Assembly: GCF_000730285.1 (NCBI RefSeq)
Contig: NZ_CP007174.1
Span: forward strand, 310,001 to 374,000
Length of the DNA stretch: 64,000 nt
Direction: 5' to 3'
Origin: Candidatus Nitrososphaera evergladensis SR1
GTDB lineage: Archaea; Thermoproteota; Nitrososphaeria; Nitrososphaerales; Nitrososphaeraceae
Under the pieces are notes generated by a model. That model ran no database searches. It was not told where the DNA came from and saw only the letters and a list, made by a program, of their open reading frames with translations. Position numbers and translations under genes: made by a program. Below are positions 7,564 to 15,800 of the stretch, piece after piece. Within the stretch, counting starts at the first letter, position 1, and each line of letters opens with the position of its first letter.

Positions 7564-7830
7564 ATGATGACTATTCGCAATAATGACATAAGTGAAGGAG
7601 TGATTGCATTTAGCATGTGGCTGAGCTTGCATGAAAGGAAGAATTTTTCTGCAACCGAGATATCTCTTACAAATTTGTAGTGGATCGCCTTGTCCAGCTG
7701 CATGACTATGTTCGGCAAAAAGATGTCGCTGTTGAAATCTCTGACGGTGTACCATTCTGCACAGAATGCGACTCGAATGATTGTGCACATGTCGGCTTTG
7801 CTATTGCGCAGAGCAGATGCATAGGAATTC
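7564..7830 (+). pseudogene. Probable broken regulator with C-terminal zinc motif
   Basis: The first frame starts at ATG 7564 and reads a short helix-rich segment (SEGVIAFSMWLSLHERK, then SATEISLTN) before a TAG at 7678. The coding signal continues one frame over from about 7677 (VDRLVQLHDYVRQKDVAVEI). It ends in a compact metal-binding motif, CTECDSNDCAHVGFAIA (Cys-x2-Cys-x4-Cys-x-His). Joined by one base, the parts give a small helix-rich DNA-binding-like domain plus zinc tail. The gene could alternatively be two overlapping genes with a GTG restart at 7680. Its 3' boundary is uncertain and it overlaps no other supported gene. Confidence 0.4.
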
Positions 7831-7927
7831 GGCCTTGGAATAATAATATGATAATACGTTTTTTCAATAATAAAATCTGCAGAAAATCTTTATTGCCGGT
7901 TTGTCCTAAATGTTCGTCGTCTTCTAT

Positions 7928-8119
7928 TTACGGCTGTCGCATTTCTCTAGTTTTGCTTCCGACAAGTCCGAATGCATAGTCGGCCTCTTCCGTAATCTCT
8001 CTGTTTAGAAACGGCTCGAGCAGGTCATGATCTTCAACTCCAAAATAATCCATCAGCGCGTCAATCTGGTCCCTAGTAAAGAATGGATGTCCATACCTTT
8101 GCAAAAGTTCGTGCTCCAT
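7928..8119 (-). CDS. Small hypothetical acidic protein
   Basis: 63 residues from an ATG at 8119, rich in acidic and aromatic residues (HELLQRYGHPFFTRDQIDAL, then YFGVEDHDLLEPFL). It is predicted to be mostly helical with no Cys and no membrane segment. I do not recognise a family. The composition is like real coding sequence, and there is a clear start with a nearby AT-rich upstream region. It is a stand-alone gene. Confidence 0.5.
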   Translation of the reverse strand: MEHELLQRYGHPFFTRDQIDALMDYFGVEDHDLLEPFLNREITEEADYAFGLVGSKTREMRQP

Positions 8120-8271
8120 AACGTCCTGTTGGTATACGGGCTAGATCTATATCCTGTCCAAAAATGCTCAATATAGAGGGTAATTATGTCATTTAATACT
8201 AATAGATAATTCTACCCTTTGAATGTGTAAACGCAAAGGCATGCTGACTCTGCCGTAAGGAGGTTCCCCAT

Positions 8272-8400
8272 ATGAAGGAATTGACCTTGTTGTTTATTGC
8301 TGGCATAGGAGCCATACAAGCTTATTATTTTTACCTATTATGGAAACAACTATGCATTATATCCCGAGAAAGGATTTGCAGCAAAATCAATTCATCCTGA
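8272..8400 (+). CDS. 42-residue single-span membrane microprotein
   Basis: The ATG at 8272 is preceded by a strong Shine-Dalgarno sequence (TAAGGAGGTT) at the right distance. The product has a charged start (MKEL), one hydrophobic helix (LTLLFIAGIGAIQAYYFY), and a short basic tail with two Cys. Upstream is an interrupted inverted repeat AGGGTA...TACCCT (8177-8218) that may mark the promoter or operator. Function is unknown. Confidence 0.6.
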   Translation: MKELTLLFIAGIGAIQAYYFYLLWKQLCIISRERICSKINSS

Positions 8401-8521
8401 AACATCCTTAGTGAAAAGTTTAACCATTTACTATAACTCGTAGTGACTAAAATGTTCATTTTGCTGGGTATTTACGAACGCTTTCTCTATATCACTAGCT
8501 ACTATCTTCTCCTACTAGAAG

Positions 8522-9283
8522 ATGATACCGGTGGCTGCATCGCTAACAACCGAACAATACAATAGCTCTGCATCATCCAAAAAAGCTGACGAATATGCAA
8601 TTGAAGTAGGAACAAGTCCAGAAATGCACAAGGAATGTCAATCCAGACATGAAATCCTGAAAGAATTGGAGGATCTTGGCGTTAATTCAGAAGAACTGGC
8701 TTCAGTGTCGATAGATAGTCTTGCAGGTCTTTTGAAGGGACTGCACGCCTTGATTGACGCTCATAGCGAGCAGCACAGGAGGAGACCTGGAAGGCCAAAA
8801 AGAAGTGAAAGCGACATGCCGGTTTTGACAAAGTCGGACAAGACTATACTGCATCATCTGTTCTCATCACAGGGGCACGTCTCATCTCTTAAACTATCAA
8901 GAGAACTGGACATTCCCTTAAGTACAATTCAAAGGAGACGAAAGCGTCTGCAAGATGGCCTACTTGAGACCCATTACTCTCTTCGGATAGAAAAGCTTGG
9001 TTGGAGAAGTGCGACTCTGTTGATTTCAACAACGAATAGGGCAATAGAAAGTATCGGAACGGAGATTCTAGGCATGAGTGATCTTGTGTCTTCTGTTTCA
9101 AGAGCAATGGGAGGCAGTAACTTTGATCTCCGTGTGGAAGTGGTGTTCAAGACAAATGCGGATCTGATGACACTAATAGATAGAATAAAGTTGACCGAAG
9201 GGGTAAGTGGCATCATTTGGAGTGAATCTCTAAAGTTAATCGGTAAGAAAGACACCAACGACAAGATTATCAATTCGACCTGA
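8522..9283 (+). CDS. Lrp/AsnC-like transcription regulator with AT-hook-like motif
   Basis: 253 residues. The N-terminal 80 residues are acidic and helical. An AT-hook-like patch (RRRPGRPKR) comes next, followed by a winged-helix/HTH of the AsnC type (TKSDKTILHHLFSSQG, then LKLSRELDIPLSTIQRRRKRL) at about residues 103-145. A C-terminal domain has RAM-like strands (LRIEKLGWRSATLLIST, then FDLRVEVVFKTNADLMTLID). It is probably a DNA-binding regulator with a ligand- or signal-sensing C-terminus. The start at 8522 has no better rival. It is monocistronic. Confidence 0.8.
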   Translation: MIPVAASLTTEQYNSSASSKKADEYAIEVGTSPEMHKECQSRHEILKELEDLGVNSEELASVSIDSLAGLLKGLHALIDAHSEQHRRRPGRPKRSESDMPVLTKSDKTILHHLFSSQGHVSSLKLSRELDIPLSTIQRRRKRLQDGLLETHYSLRIEKLGWRSATLLISTTNRAIESIGTEILGMSDLVSSVSRAMGGSNFDLRVEVVFKTNADLMTLIDRIKLTEGVSGIIWSESLKLIGKKDTNDKIINST

Positions 9284-9700
9284 TGATGGCGGCAATGATG
9301 GTGATGCTGCCGCCACATAGGTCTGCCAACACTTAGTGTCGTGATACGCACGTAAATGAAAAGTTTCCATAGTCAAGAAAGAGATGTCTTTTATTGGAAA
9401 TTCCCAAGCGATATAACCATTATTGTCATTCTCATCATTTCCTCGGTCATCACCTTGCCCCTTTTCCTCTCTCACTCCTCCTCAAACTCTATCTGTTTTT
9501 CTCTGTTGGATGCGAAGACAGAGAGATGAGCGCACTTTCTACCATACCGCAAAAAGCTTAATGCGCATTGTGATTATCATTCCGAATAGAATTTTCTTAT
9601 CGTTTCAGATGCTAGTATTTAATTAGATAATTACCCACAAAATTCTGCCATAATGAGCCGGGAATTTTCATTGAGCTGCAAGCGACATTGTTGTTGACAA
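9284..9700. other. Intergenic region without a supported gene
   Basis: About 420 bases. The 3' part is AT-rich (TTTAATTAGATAATTACCCAC near 9620) and is the likely promoter of the truncated secreted-protein gene that follows. Short frames on both strands have no recognisable features. I see nothing else. Confidence 0.35.
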
Positions 9701-10111
9701 ATGAATTCCGTTAGAGACGGTCGCTTCAAGAGTGTTGCAAGAACATTTACAGGCGCGCACAAGACAAGTGTCAACGGCAAGGCTGCTGCTCCCGTTGTGG
9801 GCCTGCTGTTGTTAGGAATGCTGGCAACTTCACTGCTCTCCTTTTCAACCAATTCTGCGCTAGCCGCGACGTCTTCTTCTTCTTCGTCATCATTGGTAGG
9901 TGATTCTAGCCGCGATGCTTTTCAACTTGCCGTTACCCCTATCGCGCCAAAACTGCCTGCGGACGGCAATGACTATTTGATCATGGTCCAGCTGCAGACG
10001 GCCAAGGATGGCAAACCCCGCGAAGCACCCTATGACATCGATGTCACCCTGCTAACTTCAGATAACACCGTAGCTTCGCCACAGGGTAAAGTGACAATAA
10101 AGACTGGATGA
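9701..10111 (+). pseudogene. Secreted protein gene, 3' end missing
   Basis: 136 residues. A basic N-terminus is followed by a signal peptide (GLLLLGMLATSLLSFSTNSALAA), a Ser tract, and the beginning of an Ig-like or beta-sandwich domain (FQLAVTPIAPKLPADG, then YDIDVTLLTSD). The frame ends abruptly after GKVTIKTG, in the middle of what should be a beta domain. The sequence directly beyond encodes, on the other strand, the N-terminal part of a pilin. Both genes seem to have lost their 3' halves at a junction near 10,105-10,120. Confidence 0.6.
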
Positions 10112-10237
10112 GAAGCCGGCCAGCGCTGCGGCTATCACGACTGCGACTGCAACGAGTATGACTGTTGCAATGACAGGCGAGATGCCTTTTTTTGCCCTTC
10201 TATTGTTGTTTCTTGCGTCAAATGTCTTGTTAGACAT
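10100..10237 (-). pseudogene. Archaeal type IV pilin, N-terminal fragment
   Basis: From an ATG at 10237 (the frame extends to 10270) the product begins with a short basic leader and a typical class III signal sequence, RRAKKGISPVIATVIL, with cleavage expected after KKG. A hydrophobic helix ending AAALAGFSS follows. The rest of a pilin should follow, but the frame reads into the antisense of the truncated secreted gene. The fragment is probably non-functional; an N-terminal pilin leader alone is unlikely to assemble. Confidence 0.6.
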
Positions 10238-10611
10238 AGCATCCGATATAGAATGGAATTCTATAACCATAAGCTCTGTTTTACTTCTATTTTAGTAAGG
10301 CAATTACCCACGTAATTCCTTTAAATTGAACAATCTTCTATTCGGTAATACCTAGTTTAAATACTAGTAGCTGCTTTCTGTCAAATTGCAAATCCTGACC
10401 TCTGCTTACGGGTAAAGAAGTTCAACTGCTTCTTCTGATCCCGTCGCTTTCCTTTACCAGTCATATCAAGGCAACAGAAAAACATAATGGCAAACCCTGC
10501 ACTTTTCATAAACACGTATGCACATGTCATTGCAGTTATTGGATAATGCAAACCATGATACCAAAATTTTTCGCGTACATTTTTAACCAATGCTATCTAC
10601 TACTAACACAG
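10238..10611. other. Intergenic region with TATA-like palindrome
   Basis: About 370 bases. An inverted repeat CTAGT/ACTAG (10352-10367) encloses TTTAAAT, a good TATA core that could serve either direction. If it drives the antiporter gene, the leader would be over 200 bases. A minus-strand frame at 10381-10590 has no recognisable features and is not called. Confidence 0.35.
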
Positions 10612-11859
10612 ATGGTAGCAGAAGCAGCCCAAGTTATCCAGGATTTTGCAATTGTGATGGTAATTGCTTCTGTCATGGCCCTTGTCTTTTACAAGATAAA
10701 GCAACCAATGGTCATAGGCTACATCGCGGCAGGGATGGTCATCGGCCCTTACACCCCGCCGTTTTCATTAATCTCCCATCCAGAGGTTGTCAATCTTCTT
10801 GCAGAGATAGGGATTGTCTTGCTGCTATTCGTTGTCGGCCTAGAATATCCTATAGCCAAGCTGCGGTCGGTTGGAAAGAAGGCCCTTGTCATAGCAATGA
10901 CCGAGGCTTTTGGCACGTTGGCTCTTGGCTATGTCGTAGGCCAGGCGATGGGGCTGGCGCTGTTTGACAGCCTGTTTCTGGCGCTTTCAATCTCTGTCAC
11001 AAGCACGGTGATAGTGATGCGCGTGCTTGAAGAGCTTGGAATGTTGCAAGACAAGGCATCGGTTCTACTTCTTGGTGTTGCAGTAATCGAAGATATCATC
11101 ATAGTCTCTATCCTTGCAGTATTGCAGTCAGTTGCATCAACCGGCAGCCTTTCAATACTGGAAATAGGCGTCTCTATCGGCCTTGTTCTAGCGTTCATTG
11201 GAGGCGCTTTGTTTATCGGATCCAAGACCGTTCCCAAGTTCGTAGACCTTATTGGCAGGACCAACCACCACGATCTGGTCATAGTAGCTGTTTTGGGCGT
11301 GGCCTTTGGCTTGTCGTTCATTGCAAACGAGATAGGGATATCTGTTGCAGCCGGAGCCTTTTTTGCAGGCGTGCTTGTAGCAGAATCCAAGTCTCATGCG
11401 GTGGCTCGAGTATTGTCAATGCCTTTGAGGGACATGTTTGCAGCCCTCTTCTTTGTCTCTGTGGGCGCGCTTATGGATATTTCCCTGCTTCCGCTCTTTA
11501 TAGCACCTGCCCTAATACTTATTGCAACGTCCTTTGGGTCAAAATTTGCAACCGTGTACTTTTCTGCCAAGCTGCTTCGCACTGACAAAAAGACCTCAAT
11601 GAAGGCGGGCTTTGCCCTGTCCGCATCTGGAGGCGAGCTTGCACTTGTGACAGCCAAGGGTGGCGCTGACGTTGGCGCGACAAGCGCCTTCATACTTCCC
11701 ATGGTCGGTACGATGACTATAATCACCACATTCCTTTCGCCTTATGTCATCAAGTTTGGCTGGAAGCTTGCCAACTCTTTAAGGGGAGAAAAGAAGGAAG
11801 AAGAAGAAAAAGAAAAAGAGGAAAAACGGGAAGAAGGCGGCGACCTGCCTCCATCTTAA
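10612..11859 (+). CDS. CPA2-family cation:proton antiporter (KefB/NapA-like)
   Basis: 415 residues with 12-13 membrane helices. The family signature GIVLLLFVVGLEYPI and the discontinuous-helix regions (GYIAAGMVIGPYTPP; ISVTSTVIVMRVLEELG) are clear. The polar patch GVAVIEDIIIVSILA carries the conserved ED pair expected in the ion-binding site. There is no C-terminal RCK/TrkA domain; instead there is a short Lys/Glu-rich cytoplasmic tail (KKEEEEKEKEEKREEGG). I choose the ATG at 10612, since upstream codons to 10546 only add an unlikely extension. It probably exchanges Na+ or K+ for protons at the cytoplasmic membrane. It is a single gene. Confidence 0.92.
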   Translation: MVAEAAQVIQDFAIVMVIASVMALVFYKIKQPMVIGYIAAGMVIGPYTPPFSLISHPEVVNLLAEIGIVLLLFVVGLEYPIAKLRSVGKKALVIAMTEAFGTLALGYVVGQAMGLALFDSLFLALSISVTSTVIVMRVLEELGMLQDKASVLLLGVAVIEDIIIVSILAVLQSVASTGSLSILEIGVSIGLVLAFIGGALFIGSKTVPKFVDLIGRTNHHDLVIVAVLGVAFGLSFIANEIGISVAAGAFFAGVLVAESKSHAVARVLSMPLRDMFAALFFVSVGALMDISLLPLFIAPALILIATSFGSKFATVYFSAKLLRTDKKTSMKAGFALSASGGELALVTAKGGADVGATSAFILPMVGTMTIITTFLSPYVIKFGWKLANSLRGEKKEEEEKEKEEKREEGGDLPPS

Positions 11860-11936
11860 TCTGTAAAAAATTATCGTACTACATCATCGTTTGGATTTCA
11901 AGTATCTGCAGAGAGAGCGTGTGAGTGGAGTGGAGT

Positions 11937-12380
11937 TCAGTTATGAAGCAACTGATGCAGAGTAGAGTTGTTCTCGACTTGCAATTCTGCCTCTTCACGC
12001 CAATCATCCACGTAAATTACAGCAAGATGATGCGCGACTTCTTCTCTTGTATGATCCATCATTAGGTGTCGACGCATACTTTCTGATGCATACGTGCGAT
12101 TGCATATGTAACACAATGGATGCTTGAGGTCAAGGGTGGTGGATTTGGCTTGATGTCTGTCCAGCACTTTGTTAATTCTTGACGCAACGATTTCTGCGCT
12201 ATCGCCCAGCATCTCTTCCAGATAATTTGTAAATTCTCCTCTGTATCTGACAAGAGTGTTCAGATCCATCCCATACCTGTCTTGGATGTAATTTAGAATC
12301 ACGTTTCTTGATTCGGTTCCAACAATTGCCAACGCTTTCTCTATGGCATCCAAGGTTATGCTATGGCTGTCAGAGGACAT
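11937..12380 (-). CDS. KaiC-island protein: shared helical module plus C2H2-type zinc finger
   Basis: 147 residues. Residues about 8-72 form a helical module (AIEKALAIVGTESRNVILNY, then EFTNYLEEMLGDSAEIVASR) that also occurs at the start of the protein at 15047-15670 and, more distantly, at the end of the MEDS protein at 15801-16595. It is like the small output-type domains (NitrOD) proposed for archaeal KaiC signalling systems. Residues about 88-108 form a C2H2 zinc finger (Cys-x2-Cys-x11-His-x4-His: CYICNRTYASESMRRHLMMDH without its last residue is the visible core). It is probably a signalling or DNA-binding partner in the island. Zinc fingers of this type are uncommon in archaea. Confidence 0.75.
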   Translation of the reverse strand: MSSDSHSITLDAIEKALAIVGTESRNVILNYIQDRYGMDLNTLVRYRGEFTNYLEEMLGDSAEIVASRINKVLDRHQAKSTTLDLKHPLCYICNRTYASESMRRHLMMDHTREEVAHHLAVIYVDDWREEAELQVENNSTLHQLLHN

Positions 12381-12535
12381 GTGTTCAAAAAATAAAGTTT
12401 CTAATATAAGTATTTTGATGAGGTACGCAACTCTAATTGATTATAGTTTACTTTGTTTTCAAATGATGAAAAAATGTGAAGTTTATTCTAGGTAATATAG
12501 TAGTGTGTTTGTCTTTGGATGGTGTCCTTTTCTCC

Positions 12536-14110
12536 TTATCTTATGAACGCGTTGCAAATAGTCGCAATAGCCTCTACCTCATTTCGAGGATGTGCATTCT
12601 CATTGATCAATACAATTATTCTCGAATTTGGATACGGTGAAACTTCATCAGACACACTTTGGATAAGTGAAAATACCTTTGCAAATCCAAGCTTATGAAT
12701 TAATTCTGTAATATTGTCCAAAACTATTACAGAATTTGGATTTTCCCGTAAGGTGCGTTTGATGGCTTCCAAGATTAGTGACGTCTGGTTGATTGATATG
12801 ACTAAAAGCCCATCTGCTGATGTTGTAATTGGATCTTGCGATGACGATGACAGGACATAAATTGTTGCACCCGCGTTGCGCCCAAGCGAATACAGATTGC
12901 TGGTCCTCTTCGTTATCAGCACGAGATTGGTTTTTTTATCTCTGGCAGAGGATTCTGATGATGGCGACGATGACGATGTTGTTCTTAATGATGTTGATGA
13001 TGAGGATGGCGATGATGAGGCGTCGCCGGTAGCTGTCGTAAGGTAGTAATCAAGCAGAGAATCGGCTACTGTTCTTATCCTTGTCTGTTGTTGATTATCT
13101 TCGGATGCATGCTGTCTCTCCATTAATTCTTTGTATTGGCTGAAATGCAGTAGTATCATTGGTCCTTTCTGCAATAGGTCTCCAACTTGCTCCTCAAGCT
13201 CTTCGGGTACAAGATTGTCATTATTATTGTTGTCACTATTGTTCCTACCAGTCTGAATTAATGCAGAGGGAGTTGATTCACTAGTTTTTTCTTTCTGCAC
13301 GTTGTTGGTCGAGATTGTAGTAGCTAGCTTTGACGAGTCGTCATTGCCTCTTCCTTTGCCGCCAATGCCTTTTGAAATAAACATCTCGATCTTCTTTCTT
13401 GCTTCCCTCTGCAATTCGTCGACCGAAGGAGCAAGCCTTTTGGAGATGAGAAAAGCTGCTGCAACTGCAAAGGCGATGGATGAGGCAGACGTAATAACTG
13501 CAAATGTATACGCTTGCTTGGCAACTGACTGAGATTCATCAAACATTATGGATGCCAAGTTGTTGTTCAGGTCTACAATTTTGTTGTAGCTTGTTGCCAG
13601 CTTTGAGAACCTGTCTGCGGCAACTGTATTGGAATACGCCGTTGCGTTCTCTCTCGATCCTTCGTTGGTTAAAGTGATGACCATGTTTCTCGCTTGCTGA
13701 TATTCTAGCCAGTCGTCATTAACCTGAGTAAGCAGCGAATCCTCATACGAGGTCATGTTGCTCAGCCCTCGACGTTGAAGTATGTCTATTTGCAATGGAA
13801 AGTCATCTATCTCTTTGTATCCTATTAGGGTCCTTAGAAAATTGCCTTCGTTCTGCTCTATTTGCTTTAAAATGCCTTGTTTCTGTTGATCGTCAGTGGC
13901 AGAGATAAGACGGCCCACGTTTAGCCTCATTTCTATCAGATCTTTGTGACCATCCGATAGATTGCTGATAATAGTCACGGTTCCAAGGTAAATGTTGGAT
14001 ATACTTTGCTCCAGTCTTGAAAGAGAAAAGAACGATATCGCAGATAGAAGCGAAGCTGGAATTACCGAAATTATTACGAATGACAAGACAAGCAACGCCC
14101 TAGTCTGCAT
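12536..14110 (-). CDS. Membrane sensor with four-helix-bundle domain and C-terminal DUF835-like domain
   Basis: 524 residues from an ATG at 14110 that directly precedes the first membrane helix (ALLVLSFVIISVIPASLLSA). An extracytoplasmic region of about 170 residues, helical and like the 4HB_MCP sensor fold, is followed by a second helix (FAVITSASSIAFAVAAAFLI) and a juxtamembrane coiled segment. Then come Asn- and Ser-rich linkers and a C-terminal alpha/beta domain (ILLHFSQYKELM; NSVIVLDNITELIHKLGF; SRIIVLINE) that resembles DUF835. There is no kinase or methyl-accepting region, so signal output is probably by protein contact. The gene is divergent from the KaiC-like gene with 89 bases between the starts, suggesting shared control. 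Confidence 0.8.
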   Translation of the reverse strand: MQTRALLVLSFVIISVIPASLLSAISFFSLSRLEQSISNIYLGTVTIISNLSDGHKDLIEMRLNVGRLISATDDQQKQGILKQIEQNEGNFLRTLIGYKEIDDFPLQIDILQRRGLSNMTSYEDSLLTQVNDDWLEYQQARNMVITLTNEGSRENATAYSNTVAADRFSKLATSYNKIVDLNNNLASIMFDESQSVAKQAYTFAVITSASSIAFAVAAAFLISKRLAPSVDELQREARKKIEMFISKGIGGKGRGNDDSSKLATTISTNNVQKEKTSESTPSALIQTGRNNSDNNNNDNLVPEELEEQVGDLLQKGPMILLHFSQYKELMERQHASEDNQQQTRIRTVADSLLDYYLTTATGDASSSPSSSSTSLRTTSSSSPSSESSARDKKTNLVLITKRTSNLYSLGRNAGATIYVLSSSSQDPITTSADGLLVISINQTSLILEAIKRTLRENPNSVIVLDNITELIHKLGFAKVFSLIQSVSDEVSPYPNSRIIVLINENAHPRNEVEAIATICNAFIR

Positions 14111-14199
14111 TGAAAATGTACTTGCTTGGCTTCGACACTTCCGACTAAAAAGTGCTTGTTTTAGGGCACATATTGCGCCTAAAATAAGAGAGTATAAAA

Positions 14200-14931
14200 A
14201 TGCCTTACAAACCGATAATGGTGGGGTACATATTGTCAAACTCTGCAGCGTTGGCCAAAACTTGGATCCCCGGATTTGATAGTTTGATAGGGGGTGGATT
14301 TCCCCGCTCAAGCTTTATCATACTTGCGGGTCATCCTGGGACCGGCAAGTCTACTTTTGCAATACAATTCTTGTTAAATGGCGCTATGAATGCAAAGGAG
14401 CCGGGTGTTTACGCCTCATTTCTTGAGCGTGAAGAAATTTTTATGCGCAACATGTCAAAGAGCTATGGCTTTGACATCAAAAAATCTATCGAAGAAAATA
14501 CCCTCCGTTTTCTAGAATTCACGCCCCTAGCATCAGAAGCAGTATCGGATACTCTGAATAAAATTGTCAAGACAGTTATGGAAACTGGCGCCAAGAGGCT
14601 GGTAATAGATTCGCTGAATGCGCTCTTTGGTGATGTGCCTCCTACGGAACAGAGAAGGATCCTAGAGATCGTATTAAACAGGATAATAAAAGACCAAGGG
14701 TGTACAGTCATCGCCATACTGGAGCAGAGCATAGGCAAAACCGAGATTGGCTTTGGAATTGAGGAATTTGTCGCAGATGGCTTAATTGTCTTTGAGTCTT
14801 ACATTGAAGGCTACGAGGCAAAGAAAAGAGCAATAATCAGAAAGCTGCGCGGGACCCAGCATAGTTCTAGGTATCAGGCCATTCTCTTGAATCCGAGAGA
14901 AGGGATCTCATTTCTACAGTTGGCCGGATAG
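14200..14931 (+). CDS. KaiC-like RecA-fold ATPase
   Basis: 243 residues, a single KaiC domain. Walker A is GHPGTGKST (near residue 47), preceded by the classic PGFDSLIGGGFPRSS. The catalytic Glu pair appears at ASFLEREEIF and Walker B is RLVIDSLNAL. The KaiC/RadA C-terminal hairpin (VADGLIVFE, then RKLRGTQHSSRYQ) is present. Single-domain KaiC proteins in archaea are proposed hubs of signal transduction, switching partners by ATP state and autophosphorylation. It lies in an island with a DUF835 sensor, a MEDS protein and module-bearing small proteins. ATG 14200 is used; 14218 is an alternative. Confidence 0.93.
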   Translation: MPYKPIMVGYILSNSAALAKTWIPGFDSLIGGGFPRSSFIILAGHPGTGKSTFAIQFLLNGAMNAKEPGVYASFLEREEIFMRNMSKSYGFDIKKSIEENTLRFLEFTPLASEAVSDTLNKIVKTVMETGAKRLVIDSLNALFGDVPPTEQRRILEIVLNRIIKDQGCTVIAILEQSIGKTEIGFGIEEFVADGLIVFESYIEGYEAKKRAIIRKLRGTQHSSRYQAILLNPREGISFLQLAG

Positions 14932-14968
14932 AGCGACACAAAAGTTTGTTAGTATTTGTACCAGTATT

Positions 14969-14986
14969 TGTGTGCATATGCACACA
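14969..14986. repeat. 18-bp perfect palindrome of alternating bases
   Basis: TGTGTGCATATGCACACA is an exact palindrome made entirely of alternating purine and pyrimidine. It is followed at 15000-15046 by more GT/CA-rich alternation. It sits between the convergent stops of the KaiC-like gene and the protein at 15047-15670. It could be a terminator hairpin for both genes or a Z-DNA-prone site. Confidence 0.5.
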
Positions 14987-15046
14987 GGTCTAGGTGTTCA
15001 TGTGTGTGTGTTGTGAAGTATGCGTATGCATGCACAGACGTGCACA

Positions 15047-15670
15047 CTACTGTGGCTTTACTACCTGCTGCTTATTGATGCCGACTTCACGGAATGACAG
15101 CGAAATTCCACGCTTTTCGTCAACTTCAACTAGGAATTTTTCATTACTCATAACTGGTACGGTAGAAACTATCTTGCTTCCGCATGACAGGCATTTTGGT
15201 TCATGACACTCTCGAAGAACCGATGCACACCAGAAGCAGCTATCGCAGATTAGGAAATGCACGACATCTGTTATTCTTTTCCTTTCATATCCCGCTGGCT
15301 TGCCGGAAACAGATCTTTTTTGTTCTTGTAAGACAGTAGTGTTGGTATTTTTGTTATGGTTATGGTTATGGTTATGATGGCCGTTGCCATTGGTATTGTT
15401 ATTACAATTGTCGTTGTAGCGGTTGTTGTTATTATTTCTGGATTCGTACAGTGTCGCATCAATCTTCGAAATTATTATTTCGGCGCTGTCCCCAATTGTC
15501 TCGCGCAGATAATTTTCAAATTCATCTTTATAATCTACAATTAGCTTCGTGTTCATGCCGTATCTGACATTCAAGTAATCGAGAATAACTTGCTTTGATC
15601 CTTTTCCTATCAGTTCAAGAGCTGATTCAATAACGTGTAGGATGTGAGAATTGTCGTAGTCCTGGGGCAT
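15047..15670 (-). CDS. KaiC-island protein: shared helical module plus zinc-ribbon domain
   Basis: 207 residues. Residues about 8-75 hold the same helical module as the protein at 11937-12380 (VIESALELIGKGSKQVILDY, then EFENYLRETIGDSAEIIISK). A low-complexity Asn/His linker follows (NGNGHHNHNHNHNKN), encoded by a GTT/ATG microsatellite. Then comes a zinc ribbon with FLICDSCFWCASVL and CLSCGSK, and a C-terminal strand-rich tail. The zinc part is paralogous to the small protein at 17259-17465. This looks like a two-part adaptor: module plus metal-binding reader. It is convergent with the KaiC-like gene. Confidence 0.75.
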   Translation of the reverse strand: MPQDYDNSHILHVIESALELIGKGSKQVILDYLNVRYGMNTKLIVDYKDEFENYLRETIGDSAEIIISKIDATLYESRNNNNNRYNDNCNNNTNGNGHHNHNHNHNKNTNTTVLQEQKRSVSGKPAGYERKRITDVVHFLICDSCFWCASVLRECHEPKCLSCGSKIVSTVPVMSNEKFLVEVDEKRGISLSFREVGINKQQVVKPQ

Positions 15671-15800
15671 TGCACGCCATTATTTTAATTTACCATATTT
15701 AAAGATCATGTGTACAACCGCAACAAACGAAATCGTCATAAGGCGTAATGATCGTGAACATTTATAAGCTCTCAGAGATAGTTGCAATGCAATTATTCTC

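Noticed and set aside
10381-10590. Minus-strand 69-residue frame upstream of the antiporter
   Set aside because: It has no domain and lies in the presumed leader or promoter region of the antiporter gene.
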